Under the pieces are notes generated by a model, which saw nothing but the letters and a program-made list of their open reading frames with translations, did no database searches and had not been told where the DNA came from. The position numbers and the translations under genes are program-made. Shown in pieces: positions 45,301 to 56,486 of a stretch of 64,000 nucleotides of DNA. How positions within the stretch are numbered: the first letter of the stretch is position 1; every line of letters begins with the position of its first letter. This stretch comes from Pleomorphomonas sp. JP5 (GTDB lineage: Bacteria > Pseudomonadota > Alphaproteobacteria > Rhizobiales > Pleomorphomonadaceae). The DNA is taken from positions 549,237 to 613,236 of the forward strand of contig NZ_JAMDLI010000007.1 in assembly GCF_023721815.1 (NCBI RefSeq). The letters are read 5' to 3'.

Positions 45301-45325
45301 CGGTGACTCCTTGTCGTTGGATAAC

Positions 45326-45386
45326 AAAAATGGCCCGGCCGGGATGTCGTCCAGCCGGGTCGGCGCAACCTGTGTGATCAGGTTGC
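45326..45386 (-). promoter_or_regulatory. rpsO leader with hairpin and terminator-like stem
   Basis: Reading on the minus strand, a stem GCAACCTG/CAGGTTGC (45365-45386) comes first. A 9-bp stem (45334-45342 with 45351-45359, one G-U pair) then follows with TTTTTG right after it. The second is a good intrinsic terminator for truB and lies only about 26 bases before the rpsO start codon. It could instead attenuate rpsO within its own leader. No clear promoter was found between truB and the first stem. Confidence 0.6.
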
Positions 45387-45456
45387 GGTCTCTCTACAGG
45401 AAAATGCGGTCGAAAGCCAGCGGCAATGCGGAGCCGGAAAAGCTCCGTCCGCCCCG

Positions 45457-46368
45457 TCAGTCCGGCAGAATGAGCCTCACTGGCTTCAGCTCGCCGTGCT
45501 CAACCTTGGCGATCGCCATCAGTCGGCCGCGTTCGAACACGCCGACGGCATCCTCTTCGATCGGTGCGTCACGACCGCGCAGCAGAACCGGGTTGCCGTT
45601 CCTCAGCCGCACGGCCTGATCGGCGGTAACGTCAAGCTGGGGCAGTTCGGCGAGGGCAGCCTCGATCGGCGTCAGGAGCGACAAGGCATCGCCGTCCGCT
45701 TCGAGCGCGGCCTGGAGCGCATCGATGGTCACCATGTCTTCCTCGCCGAAAGGACCGACGACAAGCCGCCTGAGTTCGATCACGTGGCCGGCCGTTCCAA
45801 GACGCCGCCCCATGTCGCGGGCGATGGCGCGTACATAGGTGCCCTTGCCGCACTCGGCTTCGAAGACGGCGGTGTCCGCGTCGGGGCAGTCGACGAGGTC
45901 GAGCCGGTGAACCGTCACCGGCCGCGCTTCCAGCTCGACGGTCTCACCGGCACGCGCAAGGTCATAAGCGCGCTCGCCATCGACTTTGATCGCCGAGAAG
46001 GAGGGAGGAGTCTGAAGAATCTCTCCCTCGAACTCGTCCAGCACGGCGTCGATGTCCTCGGCCGTCGGGCTGTGATCGGAGGCGCGGACCACCTCGCCTT
46101 CGGCATCGTCGGTCGATGTCTCCGCCCCCCAGCGCACGGTGAAGCGGTAGAGCTTGTCGCCATCCATCACGTAGGGCACCGTCTTGGTCGCCTCGCCCAG
46201 CGCGATCGGCAACATGCCGGAGGCGAGCGGGTCGAGCGTGCCGGCGTGCCCCGCCTTCGGCGTGCCGAAGATACGCTTCATGGCGCCGACCGCCTGCGTC
46301 GAGGTCATGCCATAGGGCTTGTCGAGCACCACCCAGCCGTGGACCGTGCCTTTTTTCTTGCGTGCCAT
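45457..46368 (-). CDS. truB: tRNA pseudouridine(55) synthase
   Basis: This 303-residue enzyme forms pseudouridine 55 in the T-loop of tRNA. The N-terminal [17 protein letters not shown] and [22 protein letters not shown] segments contain the catalytic Asp (in GTLDP, about residue 47). The C-terminal PUA-like region is present. ATG 46368 gives the usual length and begins with the basic ARKKKG tail common in rhizobia. It normally follows rbfA directly; here a GST gene and an opposing DMT gene intervene. A terminator lies about 100 bp downstream. Confidence 0.96.
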   Translation of the reverse strand: MARKKKGTVHGWVVLDKPYGMTSTQAVGAMKRIFGTPKAGHAGTLDPLASGMLPIALGEATKTVPYVMDGDKLYRFTVRWGAETSTDDAEGEVVRASDHSPTAEDIDAVLDEFEGEILQTPPSFSAIKVDGERAYDLARAGETVELEARPVTVHRLDLVDCPDADTAVFEAECGKGTYVRAIARDMGRRLGTAGHVIELRRLVVGPFGEEDMVTIDALQAALEADGDALSLLTPIEAALAELPQLDVTADQAVRLRNGNPVLLRGRDAPIEEDAVGVFERGRLMAIAKVEHGELKPVRLILPD

Positions 46369-46552
46369 ACCTGGTTCCTGCGTTCGCCGGCTGGGGATGG
46401 AACCCGGCGCGGCGGAGAAGACGGCGGACGTTTCGTCCGGAAGGCGCGCTCCTACACCGGGGGGCGGGGGAAGGCAAGGCCAGAAGATTGCGGCGATGCG
46501 GCGGGCATGAAATGGTGCCGTCGCCGTCACAGGCGATTCTTCAGGAGTTCAT

Positions 46553-47386
46553 ATGTCATTCGGCGTCTTCGCAGCCGTCCTTGCCGCTGCCCTTGTGCAT
46601 GCCGGCTGGAATGTTCTGATCAAGGGCGCGACTGACAAACTCGCCATGACGGTTTCCGTGGCCATCGGTGCCGCCCTCGTCTCCGCGGTCATCCTGCCGT
46701 TCCAACCCATGCCCGCGCCGGAAAGCTGGCCATTCCTCGGCGCGTCGGTGCTGCTCCAGAGCGTCTATTTCCTGTTGATCGCCCGCGCCTATCGCGTCGT
46801 CGACATGAGCCTCGCCTATCCCCTGATGCGCGGCGCGGCGCCGCTTGTCGTGGCCCTGGTGGGCGCAACGGTCTTCGGCGAAACGCTAAGGGGCGGACAG
46901 TGGATGGCGATCGGCCTGATTTCGGCCGGCATCGGCGCGCTTGCGCTCGGCGCGTTTCGGCAACCGTTGGCCGCCGCCGGAGCCGCCACGGCGCTCTGCA
47001 ATGCAATGGTCATCGCCTCCTACACGCTCGTCGACGCCAGTGGCGTGCGCCTCTCGGGCGCGCCGGTCGCCTATGCTTTGCTGCTGGCCACTCTGACCGG
47101 CTTCGTTACGGCGGGCGTCGTCTTCGCCGGGCGCGCTCGGCCGCGACTCGAGATGCGAACGCTTGGCCTTGGACTTGTCGGAGGGGCGGCGACCACGCTT
47201 TCCTATGGGGTTGCCTTGTGGGCCATGACGCGGGCGGCCGTCGCCCCCGTTGCCGCGCTTCGCGAGACGTCGATCATCTTCGCTCTCGCGCTGTCGCGGC
47301 TGGTATTTGGCGAGAGCATCGGAGGGCGACGGGTTGCCGCCGCCATGCTGGTGATGGCAGGTGTCGCCGGCCTTCGGCTGTTCTGA
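46553..47386 (+). CDS. DMT-superfamily transporter (EamA type)
   Basis: This 277-residue membrane protein has about ten hydrophobic segments in two EamA repeats (first ending near residue 135, second including GLVGGAATTLSYGVALWAMTRAAVAPVAALRETS). Such proteins usually export small metabolites or amino acids; the substrate is unknown. ATG 46553 has AGGAG six bases upstream. It is the only plus-strand gene inside the minus-strand translation block and converges with the GST gene two bases away. Confidence 0.85.
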   Translation: MSFGVFAAVLAAALVHAGWNVLIKGATDKLAMTVSVAIGAALVSAVILPFQPMPAPESWPFLGASVLLQSVYFLLIARAYRVVDMSLAYPLMRGAAPLVVALVGATVFGETLRGGQWMAIGLISAGIGALALGAFRQPLAAAGAATALCNAMVIASYTLVDASGVRLSGAPVAYALLLATLTGFVTAGVVFAGRARPRLEMRTLGLGLVGGAATTLSYGVALWAMTRAAVAPVAALRETSIIFALALSRLVFGESIGGRRVAAAMLVMAGVAGLRLF

Positions 47387-47388
47387 CT

Positions 47389-48027
47389 TTAGCCAGCGCG
47401 GTCGCGGGCGGCGACCAACGCCGCTTCGTCGGTTTGGGCTTTTCGGAAGGCTGGGCGGCTGGTTACCCGCTCGATATAGGCAGCGACCTCGGGCGTTTTC
47501 TCGAAGATGCCGAAGTTGGTGACCCAGAATAGCGCCGATCCCCACAACGCATCGGCTGCCGAAAATCGATCGCCGAGCCAGAAGGGCGATGTGCGCCCGA
47601 CATGCTCATGGACGATGCTCACGACGGTTTCGTAGTCGGCGTAGGGAGAGCTTTTGCGTGGTATCGGCGGCCGCTTCATCGCGTGGTCGACAAGCGCGGG
47701 CTCGAAGCAGGAGCCATAGAACACCATCCAGCGCAGATAATCGCCACGCAGGGGATCATCCACGCCGGGTGCAAGCCCCGCTTTTGTGAACAGATCTCCG
47801 AGGTAGAGCGCGATGGCGGCCTGTTCCGTCACCACAACACCCAGATGGCTGATGGCCGGCACCTTGCCCATCGGGTTGACGGCAACATAAGCCGGGCTGA
47901 GGTTGTCACCGGCCCGGATGTTCACGACGTGGAGATCGTAGGGTACGCCAAGCTCTTCAAGAAGAACCAGGGTTCCGAACGCACGGGTCTGCGGCGCGTA
48001 ATGAAGCGTGATGCGACCGTCGGTCAT
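47389..48027 (-). CDS. Glutathione S-transferase family protein
   Basis: This 212-residue protein has an N-terminal thioredoxin-like domain (ITLHYAPQTRAFGTLVLLEELG, with the conserved NPMGKVPAI cis-proline near residue 56 and the TEQAAI turn near 67). A helical C-terminal domain with the FSAADAL N-capping motif follows. It should use glutathione to act on an electrophilic or redox substrate, which is unknown. ATG 48027 has AAGGAGGG upstream. It lies between rbfA and truB on their strand, an accessory gene in a conserved operon. Confidence 0.88.
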   Translation of the reverse strand: MTDGRITLHYAPQTRAFGTLVLLEELGVPYDLHVVNIRAGDNLSPAYVAVNPMGKVPAISHLGVVVTEQAAIALYLGDLFTKAGLAPGVDDPLRGDYLRWMVFYGSCFEPALVDHAMKRPPIPRKSSPYADYETVVSIVHEHVGRTSPFWLGDRFSAADALWGSALFWVTNFGIFEKTPEVAAYIERVTSRPAFRKAQTDEAALVAARDRAG

Positions 48028-48122
48028 AGGCTCCCTCCTTGCGGCCGCGTGGGCGGCGCGTTGGAAGAAGCTTCGACCCGGGTTCTGTCAGGACCTGTCA
48101 GTTGCGGTGCTGACGGAATTTG

Positions 48123-48575
48123 TCAGCGGCCTGTATCCGAATCGCTCTTTCCCGCGTCGTCTTGGGACCGTTCCTCTCCATCAAGGTCGCGCGCCACATC
48201 CGGCGAGTGCAACAGCGCCTCGATGTGATCGGTCTCGTCGAAACGATCATCGTAGCGGAAGACCAGTTCCGGCGCGAACTTGAGATTGATCCGACGCGCC
48301 ACCTGCCCGCGCAGCCACCGCGCGTTACGGGACATCGCCTTTTCCGCCTGCTTCGGATCACCGCCGCCGAGCGGCGTGATGTAGACGGTGGCGTTGCGAA
48401 GGTCGGGGCTGACGCGCACTTCGGGCACGGTAATCATCATCCGCGTGACTTCGTCGTCCATCAGCTCGCCGCGCGCCAGGATCTCGGCAAGTGCGTGACG
48501 AACCAGTTCGCCCACGCGAAGCTGACGTTGAGAAGGGGCTCGGGCCTGCCCCTGGCCTTGTCCGTGCTGGACCAT
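48123..48575 (-). CDS. rbfA: 30S ribosome-binding factor A
   Basis: This 150-residue factor helps mature the 16S rRNA 5' end in 30S assembly. The fold markers RQLRVGELVRHALAEIL, ITVPEVRVSPDLRNATVYI and NARWLRGQVARRINLKFAPELVFRYDD are in order, and the length is typical. ATG 48575 has GAGG upstream and begins with a Gln/Gly-rich tail. It follows infB and a YcxB-like gene. The acidic end (about 20 residues) is common in alphaproteobacteria. Confidence 0.95.
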   Translation of the reverse strand: MVQHGQGQGQARAPSQRQLRVGELVRHALAEILARGELMDDEVTRMMITVPEVRVSPDLRNATVYITPLGGGDPKQAEKAMSRNARWLRGQVARRINLKFAPELVFRYDDRFDETDHIEALLHSPDVARDLDGEERSQDDAGKSDSDTGR

Positions 48576-48675
48576 GATAGGAACCTCGGTTGGGCGTCGC
48601 TCGCTCGGATGACGCCCGATCATAGGGATATGCGTGGACCCTAGGCCATAGGGAATAGGTCCACGACGGTGCGTT

Positions 48676-49203
48676 TCAGTTCGTGTCGGCCAACCCTCGA
48701 AGTGCCCGGGCGAATCCGTCCATGTCGGCTCTGTTGGCAAAGGCCGAAAGTGGCAGGATGATTGCCGGTTGGCCGTCGGCGACAACAAAGACGTGTCCCG
48801 CGTCGACCTCGATACGGGTGCCGGGATTTACAGTGGCATCGACCCGGGCGTCGCCAATCGTGCCCATGAGCTGGCTCTCGGCATAGTCGACTTGCGCCGT
48901 TCCCACCGGGTGGCGTCGCGCCGATCGAGATCGCTCGGCCTTCAGCGTGAAGCGCGACAGCTGCCACGCCGCCAGTCCCGCTAGTCCGAAGCTGGCAAAC
49001 CATACCGGCCACTCGGCGTCTCGGGTCAGCCAGGACACGATGACCAGCGGCGGCAATGCGAAGGCATAGCCGAGAAGCGAGCGCCAACCACGATCCGCCG
49101 GTCTCAGGAGCGCTTCCAGCGCGATCGCGTCGGCTTCCGTCGTCGTGAAGACGAAACGGCGCGATGTCGACGTGGGGAAGGATGGTTCGGCGGCGTCGGT
49201 CAT
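48676..49203 (-). CDS. YcxB-like membrane-associated protein
   Basis: This 175-residue protein has two adjacent hydrophobic segments (about residues 43-60 and 66-82) between an N-terminal beta region and a C-terminal domain. The C-terminal domain reads GTIGDARVDATVNPGTRIEVDAGHVFVVADGQPAIILPLSAF and resembles the YcxB/PH-like family. The function of such proteins is unknown. It lies between infB and rbfA, 53 bp after infB, so it probably travels in the same transcript. This is an uncommon member of that operon as far as I know. Confidence 0.6.
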   Translation of the reverse strand: MTDAAEPSFPTSTSRRFVFTTTEADAIALEALLRPADRGWRSLLGYAFALPPLVIVSWLTRDAEWPVWFASFGLAGLAAWQLSRFTLKAERSRSARRHPVGTAQVDYAESQLMGTIGDARVDATVNPGTRIEVDAGHVFVVADGQPAIILPLSAFANRADMDGFARALRGLADTN

Positions 49204-49224
49204 GTCTTACCGTCGAGAAAGCGT

Positions 49225-49250
49225 CCCCGGCGTCTCTAAGGGCGCCGGGG
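49225..49250 (-). other. Hairpin between infB and the YcxB-like gene
   Basis: CCCCGGCG (49225-49232) pairs with CGCCGGGG (49243-49250) around a 10-base loop. No T-run follows on the minus strand, so it is more likely an mRNA stability or processing element than a terminator. Confidence 0.4.
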
Positions 49251-49256
49251 TGCTCA

Positions 49257-51926
<2,670 letters not shown>

Positions 51927-51999
51927 GCCGTGCTCTATCCTCGCGGGCCGTCGCGGCACCCTTGAAAGGCGGCGCAATGGCCAATCGTATTGGCGAACC

Positions 52000-52743
52000 T
52001 CATGAAAGGCTCGCTGTCCAGTCCGTGTCCGGCGCTTCGCCCCTGTAGCGGGCCAGCGCTGCAGCGCATTTCAGGAAGCTGGTGCTCGCCCCACCGGCAA
52101 GCAGAGCAGCATGTATCACATTTGCGCCGCCGAATGCCAAATCCATTTCGCTCGAGGCGAAGAATCCGGCGATAACCTTTGGTCCGGAAGGTTGCGGTTG
52201 TTGCCATAATGCCGCATTTCCGGGCGTTTCATCTTCATCTCCGCCGCTTTCGGCGGCACGCAGGCGTCGCCTTATCGCCTGCCTGATCTTTCGTCTTCCG
52301 TCGTCGGCCGCCTCGCGTGCATGCAGCACGGCGACCACGCCCCCCTTGCTGACCGCCTCGGACACCTGTCCGAAACCGGTGATCACAAGGCCTGCCTTGC
52401 GGGCCATCGACAGGGCCGACAGCGCCGCCTTGAGCAGCAATGCCTCGACCAGCTCCGGCAGGTCGTCTCCCGCCTTTGCCTGTTCCTTGAGGCCGCGCGA
52501 GAATGCCCGCTTGCGTACGGCCTCGGCAACCACGTCGCGGCGACAGGTCACCCAGACGCCACGCCCAGGCAAGTTGCCGCGAATGTCCGGCACCACCACG
52601 CCGCCCGGTCCGCAGACGAAGCGAACGAGGCCCTCGGGCGGCTGCGCGACGCGCGTCACGATACAACTGCGCTCCGCCGTCTCAGACCTCGGTGCCATCG
52701 TCCTCTTTCCGTTTGGAAGGCCGCTTGTCGCGACCTCCGCCAT
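52000..52743 (-). CDS. YlxR-type RNA-binding protein with L7Ae-like C-terminal domain
   Basis: This 247-residue protein has an N-terminal YlxR (DUF448) domain. Its RCIVTR-like [18 protein letters not shown] and the [15 protein letters not shown] segment mark the family. A second domain (about residues 95-200) resembles the ribosomal L7Ae/L30e fold ([29 protein letters not shown]). This fusion is normal in alphaproteobacteria, where it is thought to bind RNA. I chose ATG 52743, but ATG 52698 has a stronger AGAGGA site and would drop 15 residues. It lies between nusA and infB. Confidence 0.9.
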   Translation of the reverse strand: MAEVATSGLPNGKRTMAPRSETAERSCIVTRVAQPPEGLVRFVCGPGGVVVPDIRGNLPGRGVWVTCRRDVVAEAVRKRAFSRGLKEQAKAGDDLPELVEALLLKAALSALSMARKAGLVITGFGQVSEAVSKGGVVAVLHAREAADDGRRKIRQAIRRRLRAAESGGDEDETPGNAALWQQPQPSGPKVIAGFFASSEMDLAFGGANVIHAALLAGGASTSFLKCAAALARYRGEAPDTDWTASLS

Positions 52744-52746
52744 TGC

Positions 52747-54345
52747 TTACTCCGCCTCTTCGACGACTTCGTCTTCGGCGACTTCCTCTTCCTCGACCGG
52801 GGCTTCGATCCAGCCGGCGGCAACGCGCGCCGCCATGACGATCGCCTCGGCGTCGGCGCGGCTGATGTCGAGATCGGAGAGGCTGCCCTTGTTGCGGATG
52901 GTTTCGCCGTTCTTGCGCTCGGTCCAGCCGACGAGGTCGTCAGTGGCGCAGCCGGCGAGATCTTCCACCGTCTTCACGCCATCCTTGCCAAGCGCGACCA
53001 TCATTGCCGTGGTGACGCCCGGCACCTCGCGCAGGGCATCCTCGACGCCGAGCTTGATCCGCTCCTCGTCGAGCTCCCGTTCCTTGGCATCGAGATAGTC
53101 CTGGGCGCGCGCCTGGATTTCCTCGGCCGTCTCTTCATCGAAGCCTTCAATGGCGGCGATCTCGTCGCGCTCGACCAGGGTAAGCTCTTCGACCGTGGAG
53201 AAGCCTTCGGTGGCAAGCAACTGGCCGACCACCTCATCGACGTTGAGGGCGGTCATGAACAGCTCGGTGCGTTCGTTGAACTCCTTCTGGCGCCGCTCGC
53301 TCTCTTCCTGCTCGGTCAGGATGTCGATGGCCCAACCGGTCAGCTGGCTGGCGAGGCGAACGTTCTGGCCGCGACGGCCGATGGCCAGCGACAGCTGGTC
53401 GTCCGGCACCACCACCTCGATGCGCTCGGCATCCTCATCGAGCACCACCTTGGCCACTTCGGCGGGCTGAAGCGCGTTGACGATGAAGGTGGCCGGATCG
53501 GGCGACCAGGGAATGATGTCGATCTTCTCGCCCTGCAGTTCCTGCACCACGGCCTGAACGCGGCTGCCGCGCATGCCGACGCAGGCGCCAACCGGGTCGA
53601 TCGAGGAATCCTTGGAGATGACGGCGATCTTGGCGCGCGAGCCGGGATCGCGGGCGACCGACTTCACCTCGATGATGCCGTCATAAATCTCGGGGACTTC
53701 GGAAGCGAACAGCTTGGCCATGAACAGCGGATGGGTGCGCGACAGGAACACCTGCGGACCGCGCTGCTCGCGGCGAACATCGTGGATGATGGCGCGAATG
53801 CGATCGCCGTAACGGAAGCTCTCGCGGGGGATCAGCTCGTCGCGGCGGCAGATTGCCTCGCCACGGCCGAGGTCGACGATGACGTTGCCATATTCGACGC
53901 GCTTGACGACGCCATTGACCACCTCGCCCGTCCGGTCCTTGAACTCGTCGAACTGGCGGTCGCGCTCGGCCTCGCGGACCTTCTGCACGATGACCTGCTT
54001 GGCGGACTGGGCGGCGATGCGGCCGAAGTCGATCGGCGGAAGCGGCTCGGAGATGAAATCGCCGACAAGCGCGGCCGGGTTGCGGCGCTGCGCTTCGACA
54101 AGGTCGACCTCAGTCGAGAAGTTCTCGACATTCTCCACCACCTGAAGAAGACGCTGCAGCTTGATCTCGCCGGTGCGCGGGTTGATCTCGGCGCGGACGT
54201 CGGTCTCGGAACCGTAGCGCGAGCGGGCGGCCTTCTGAATGGCATCTTCCATCGCCGCGATGACGATCTGCCGGTCGATCGACTTCTCGCGAGCCACCGC
54301 GTCGGCAATCTGCAAGAGTTCCAAACGGTTCGCACTGACGGCCAT
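52747..54345 (-). CDS. nusA: Transcription elongation/antitermination factor NusA
   Basis: This 532-residue factor binds RNA polymerase and controls pausing and termination. Domains in order: N-terminal polymerase-binding region ([21 protein letters not shown]), S1 (about 135-200), two KH domains (including [26 protein letters not shown] and [13 protein letters not shown]) and two C-terminal helix-hairpin-helix repeats. An acidic tail follows, which is usual in alphaproteobacteria. ATG 54345 is standard. It follows rimP by 90 bp, with a small CGGGGG/CCCCCG hairpin in between. Confidence 0.98.
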   Translation of the reverse strand: MAVSANRLELLQIADAVAREKSIDRQIVIAAMEDAIQKAARSRYGSETDVRAEINPRTGEIKLQRLLQVVENVENFSTEVDLVEAQRRNPAALVGDFISEPLPPIDFGRIAAQSAKQVIVQKVREAERDRQFDEFKDRTGEVVNGVVKRVEYGNVIVDLGRGEAICRRDELIPRESFRYGDRIRAIIHDVRREQRGPQVFLSRTHPLFMAKLFASEVPEIYDGIIEVKSVARDPGSRAKIAVISKDSSIDPVGACVGMRGSRVQAVVQELQGEKIDIIPWSPDPATFIVNALQPAEVAKVVLDEDAERIEVVVPDDQLSLAIGRRGQNVRLASQLTGWAIDILTEQEESERRQKEFNERTELFMTALNVDEVVGQLLATEGFSTVEELTLVERDEIAAIEGFDEETAEEIQARAQDYLDAKERELDEERIKLGVEDALREVPGVTTAMMVALGKDGVKTVEDLAGCATDDLVGWTERKNGETIRNKGSLSDLDISRADAEAIVMAARVAAGWIEAPVEEEEVAEDEVVEEAE

Positions 54346-54435
54346 TATCTTCGTCTCCTGCCCTCGATGGGGTTCCTAATCCGTCCTTCGGGGGTGCCCC
54401 CGGGCTTTCTTAAGGCGGAAAGACCGCCCTTGTTC

Positions 54436-55029
54436 TCAGCTCTTGCCCGCCTTGAGCGCCTCGCGGATCAACGCTTCGTTCAAGACGAGGCGCGCTTCCG
54501 ACACGGTGTCGAGCGGGAATTCGATTTCCTTGGTGCCATCCTCAAGCGCCTGCAAGAGGCGCATGCCGCCCTTGTCGTCCTTGACGCCGGTGAGCCAGCC
54601 ACGGAAGCGCTTGCGTCCCATCAGGGGAACGGCGAGCTCCAGCTTGGTCTCGAAACCCGCCCAACGGACGAAGTCCGACCGACGCACCAGGATGCGATCC
54701 ATGCCGGGTGAGGACATTTCCAGGCTATAGGCCTTGCCGATCGGATCGTCGACGTCGAGCAGGGGGGAGATCACGTTGCTTGCCGCCTCGCAATCCTCGA
54801 CGCTCATGGTACCGTCAATCTTCTCGGCGAAGATCTGCAGCGTCACGCCGTTGAGACCCGTCATGCGCACGCGGACAAGACGATAGCCAAGATCGACAAG
54901 CGCCGGTCCCACGATGGCGGCAACCCGCGCCTCGACACCGGTCTCGGTCACGAGACGCGGTTCGTCGAGCGTCGTCTCGACACTCTGACCGCCAAGTGGC
55001 GGAAGGGGAGGCTGGTCCTCGGGCGTCAT
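54436..55029 (-). CDS. rimP: Ribosome maturation factor RimP
   Basis: This 197-residue protein helps assemble the 30S subunit. The segments [15 protein letters not shown], the acidic [20 protein letters not shown] and [24 protein letters not shown] are diagnostic. It has an N-terminal tail of about 25 residues. It is the first gene of the rimP-nusA-ylxR-infB-rbfA operon. Upstream lie an intrinsic terminator (55068-55098), a promoter (55139-55167) and an IS element. Confidence 0.96.
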   Translation of the reverse strand: MTPEDQPPLPPLGGQSVETTLDEPRLVTETGVEARVAAIVGPALVDLGYRLVRVRMTGLNGVTLQIFAEKIDGTMSVEDCEAASNVISPLLDVDDPIGKAYSLEMSSPGMDRILVRRSDFVRWAGFETKLELAVPLMGRKRFRGWLTGVKDDKGGMRLLQALEDGTKEIEFPLDTVSEARLVLNEALIREALKAGKS

Positions 55030-55067
55030 CGGTCGGCGTTATCCTTCACGGCGCGCCATCGCGGGCA

Positions 55068-55098
55068 ATAAAAAAGAGCGGGACCTTTCGGACCCACT
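55068..55098 (-). terminator. Intrinsic terminator in the rimP leader (candidate attenuator)
   Basis: On the minus strand a stem (AGTGGG.CC with GG.CCCGCT, one mismatch and one wobble, GAAA loop, 55077-55098) is followed by a run of six Ts. It lies downstream of the rimP promoter and 39 bases before rimP. It therefore interrupts the operon's own leader rather than ending an upstream gene only. Confidence 0.78.
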
Positions 55099-55138
55099 CC
55101 CAACCCGCTTTATGAAGCGCATCAGAACTGATGCAACC

Positions 55139-55167
55139 CATATAGGCCGCTTTTGCGCGGAAATCAA
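55139..55167 (-). promoter_or_regulatory. Promoter of the rimP-nusA-infB operon
   Basis: On the minus strand TTGATT (complement of 55162-55167), a 17-bp spacer and TATATG (complement of 55139-55144) form a good promoter. A GCATCAG/CTGATGC hairpin (55119-55134) follows around the expected start of transcription. The IS element ends 20 bp upstream of the -35 box, so the promoter is intact. Confidence 0.7.
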
Positions 55168-55176
55168 TGGGCCGCC

Positions 55177-55186
55177 CACACGCACC
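55177..55186. repeat. Target-site duplication, left copy
   Basis: CACACGCACC at 55177-55186 is repeated exactly at 56406-56415 on the other side of the IS element. A 10-bp duplication is in the range known for ISAs1-family elements (8-10 bp). Confidence 0.92.
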
Positions 55187-56405
55187 CAGGGCTATCGCAT
55201 TTGGCCGAGGATTGATCTTGCGAAGTCGTTGGACCATCCGGAACGCTTTCGTTTGCGTCGGATTGAGATGCCTGGTCTTGCGCGCTTGAGCATGTTGAGG
55301 GCGAGTTTTCTTAAAATGGCGAGGTTTTCCGGTCCGTTGTCCTTGCGGTTGCGGGCACGGTCCTCGTCGAAGCTCATGTCGAGCACCCAGTGCAGGCTGT
55401 TCTCGATGGACCAGTGCGCCCGGGCCGCCGCCAGATAGGCCTCGGCGCTCAGCGGCCGCGAGGACAGGTGATAGTGGCGCGTGATGCTGGTCTTGCCCTC
55501 TCGCGTGACGGTGGCCTCGATCATACCCAGGCAGGCAAGCCCAGGCAGCAGCACCAGGTCTCCCGCTGCCCGCTTGGGTCCGCGCAACCACGACAGATCG
55601 TGGCTGACAAGGGCGCGCCGCACCTCGATGCGGCCGTGGTCGGCGTCAGTGGTCTCGGCAGCGGGCAGTTCTGAGCAAACCGCCTGACCGGCGAAGTACT
55701 CGACCACCGTGGCCGCCAGAGCCGGGCGGTTATCCTTCAGCCGCAGCAGATAGTCGCCGCCGCGATCGAGGATCATCTGGGCCGTCTCGTTCTGGCAGTG
55801 GATCGCATCAGCCGTCACCAACTGGCCGGAAAGGTCCAGACACTCCAGCAAGGCCCGCGCGGCGAGGATCTCGCTGTCACCCTCGCCAGCGCGAAAGCCC
55901 TGTTGCCCGATCACCGTGTGCGTGGCCGAGGCGAACGCCGTCACCACCGCCAGCGGCGACCGCTTCGCCGCCGTGTCGAAGGAGCCGCGCAACGTCTTAC
56001 CGTCGATGGCGATCACCCCTTCGCCAGCCGTGCCCAACGCCTCAACAAACTGCCCGAAGCAGGTGGCGAACGCTTCCGGGTCGAGCAGCCGGAACACGCG
56101 ACTGAAAGTGTCGTGGCTCGGAATGCCGTTCTCCAGACGCAGGAACTCCCGGAAAAAATCCTCACGGTCGGCCGCAAAATCGGCGAAGTCGGAGCAATGC
56201 TCGGCACCACAGACCGCCGCCGTCAGCGCGATCGTCAGCACCTCCAGAAGATCGTGGCGCTTGGCATTACCCGTGCGCGGATCGGCAACCTCGGCAAAGC
56301 TAGCCGTAAACCAGGACATCGGTTTCTCCTCTCAGAGCCAAGCCGACATCCGAATCCAGCCAACATGAAAACACTACTTCAAATTCTCAAATGCGATTCC
56401 CCTGC
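55187..56405 (-). mobile_element. ISAs1-family insertion sequence, complete
   Basis: This element of 1219 bp carries one transposase gene. Its terminal inverted repeats are CAGGGCTATCGCATTTG (55187-55203) and, reversed, CAGGGGAATCGCATTTG (56389-56405), matching at 15 of 17 bases. It is flanked by an exact 10-bp duplication. The open transposase frame, paired ends and perfect duplication indicate a recent, probably still active insertion. It sits between trmB and rimP. It removed no coding sequence and left the rimP promoter intact, but it separates trmB and rimP, which are normally close. Confidence 0.95.
55192..56319 (-). CDS. ISAs1-family transposase
   Basis: This 375-residue transposase of the DDE type has VIAIDGKTLRGS (first Asp), LVTADAIHCQ (second Asp) and the region HWSIENSLHWVLDMSFDEDR with the catalytic Glu. 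The N-terminal DUF4277-like part is DPRTGNAKRHDLLEVLTIALTAAVCGAE, typical of ISAs1. ATG 56319 has GAGGAG upstream, and the frame is intact to five bases before the left IS end. It cuts and joins the element ends at new sites. Confidence 0.95.
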   Translation of the reverse strand: MSWFTASFAEVADPRTGNAKRHDLLEVLTIALTAAVCGAEHCSDFADFAADREDFFREFLRLENGIPSHDTFSRVFRLLDPEAFATCFGQFVEALGTAGEGVIAIDGKTLRGSFDTAAKRSPLAVVTAFASATHTVIGQQGFRAGEGDSEILAARALLECLDLSGQLVTADAIHCQNETAQMILDRGGDYLLRLKDNRPALAATVVEYFAGQAVCSELPAAETTDADHGRIEVRRALVSHDLSWLRGPKRAAGDLVLLPGLACLGMIEATVTREGKTSITRHYHLSSRPLSAEAYLAAARAHWSIENSLHWVLDMSFDEDRARNRKDNGPENLAILRKLALNMLKRARPGISIRRKRKRSGWSNDFARSILGQMR

Positions 56406-56415
56406 ACACGCACCG
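56406..56415. repeat. Target-site duplication, right copy
   Basis: CACACGCACC at 56406-56415 matches 55177-55186 at all 10 positions. Removing the IS and one copy would rejoin the trmB-rimP spacer. Confidence 0.92.
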
Positions 56416-56486
56416 GAGGTTCGACCGGATGTGTTCGGGAACGCGTTGCGGGATGGGCGACTACCATGAGGAGCATCGCTTGCCTT

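Noticed and set aside
52321-54711. Long open frame antisense to nusA and the ylxR-type gene
   Set aside because: Same shadow effect; no recognisable domain, and it crosses several real genes.
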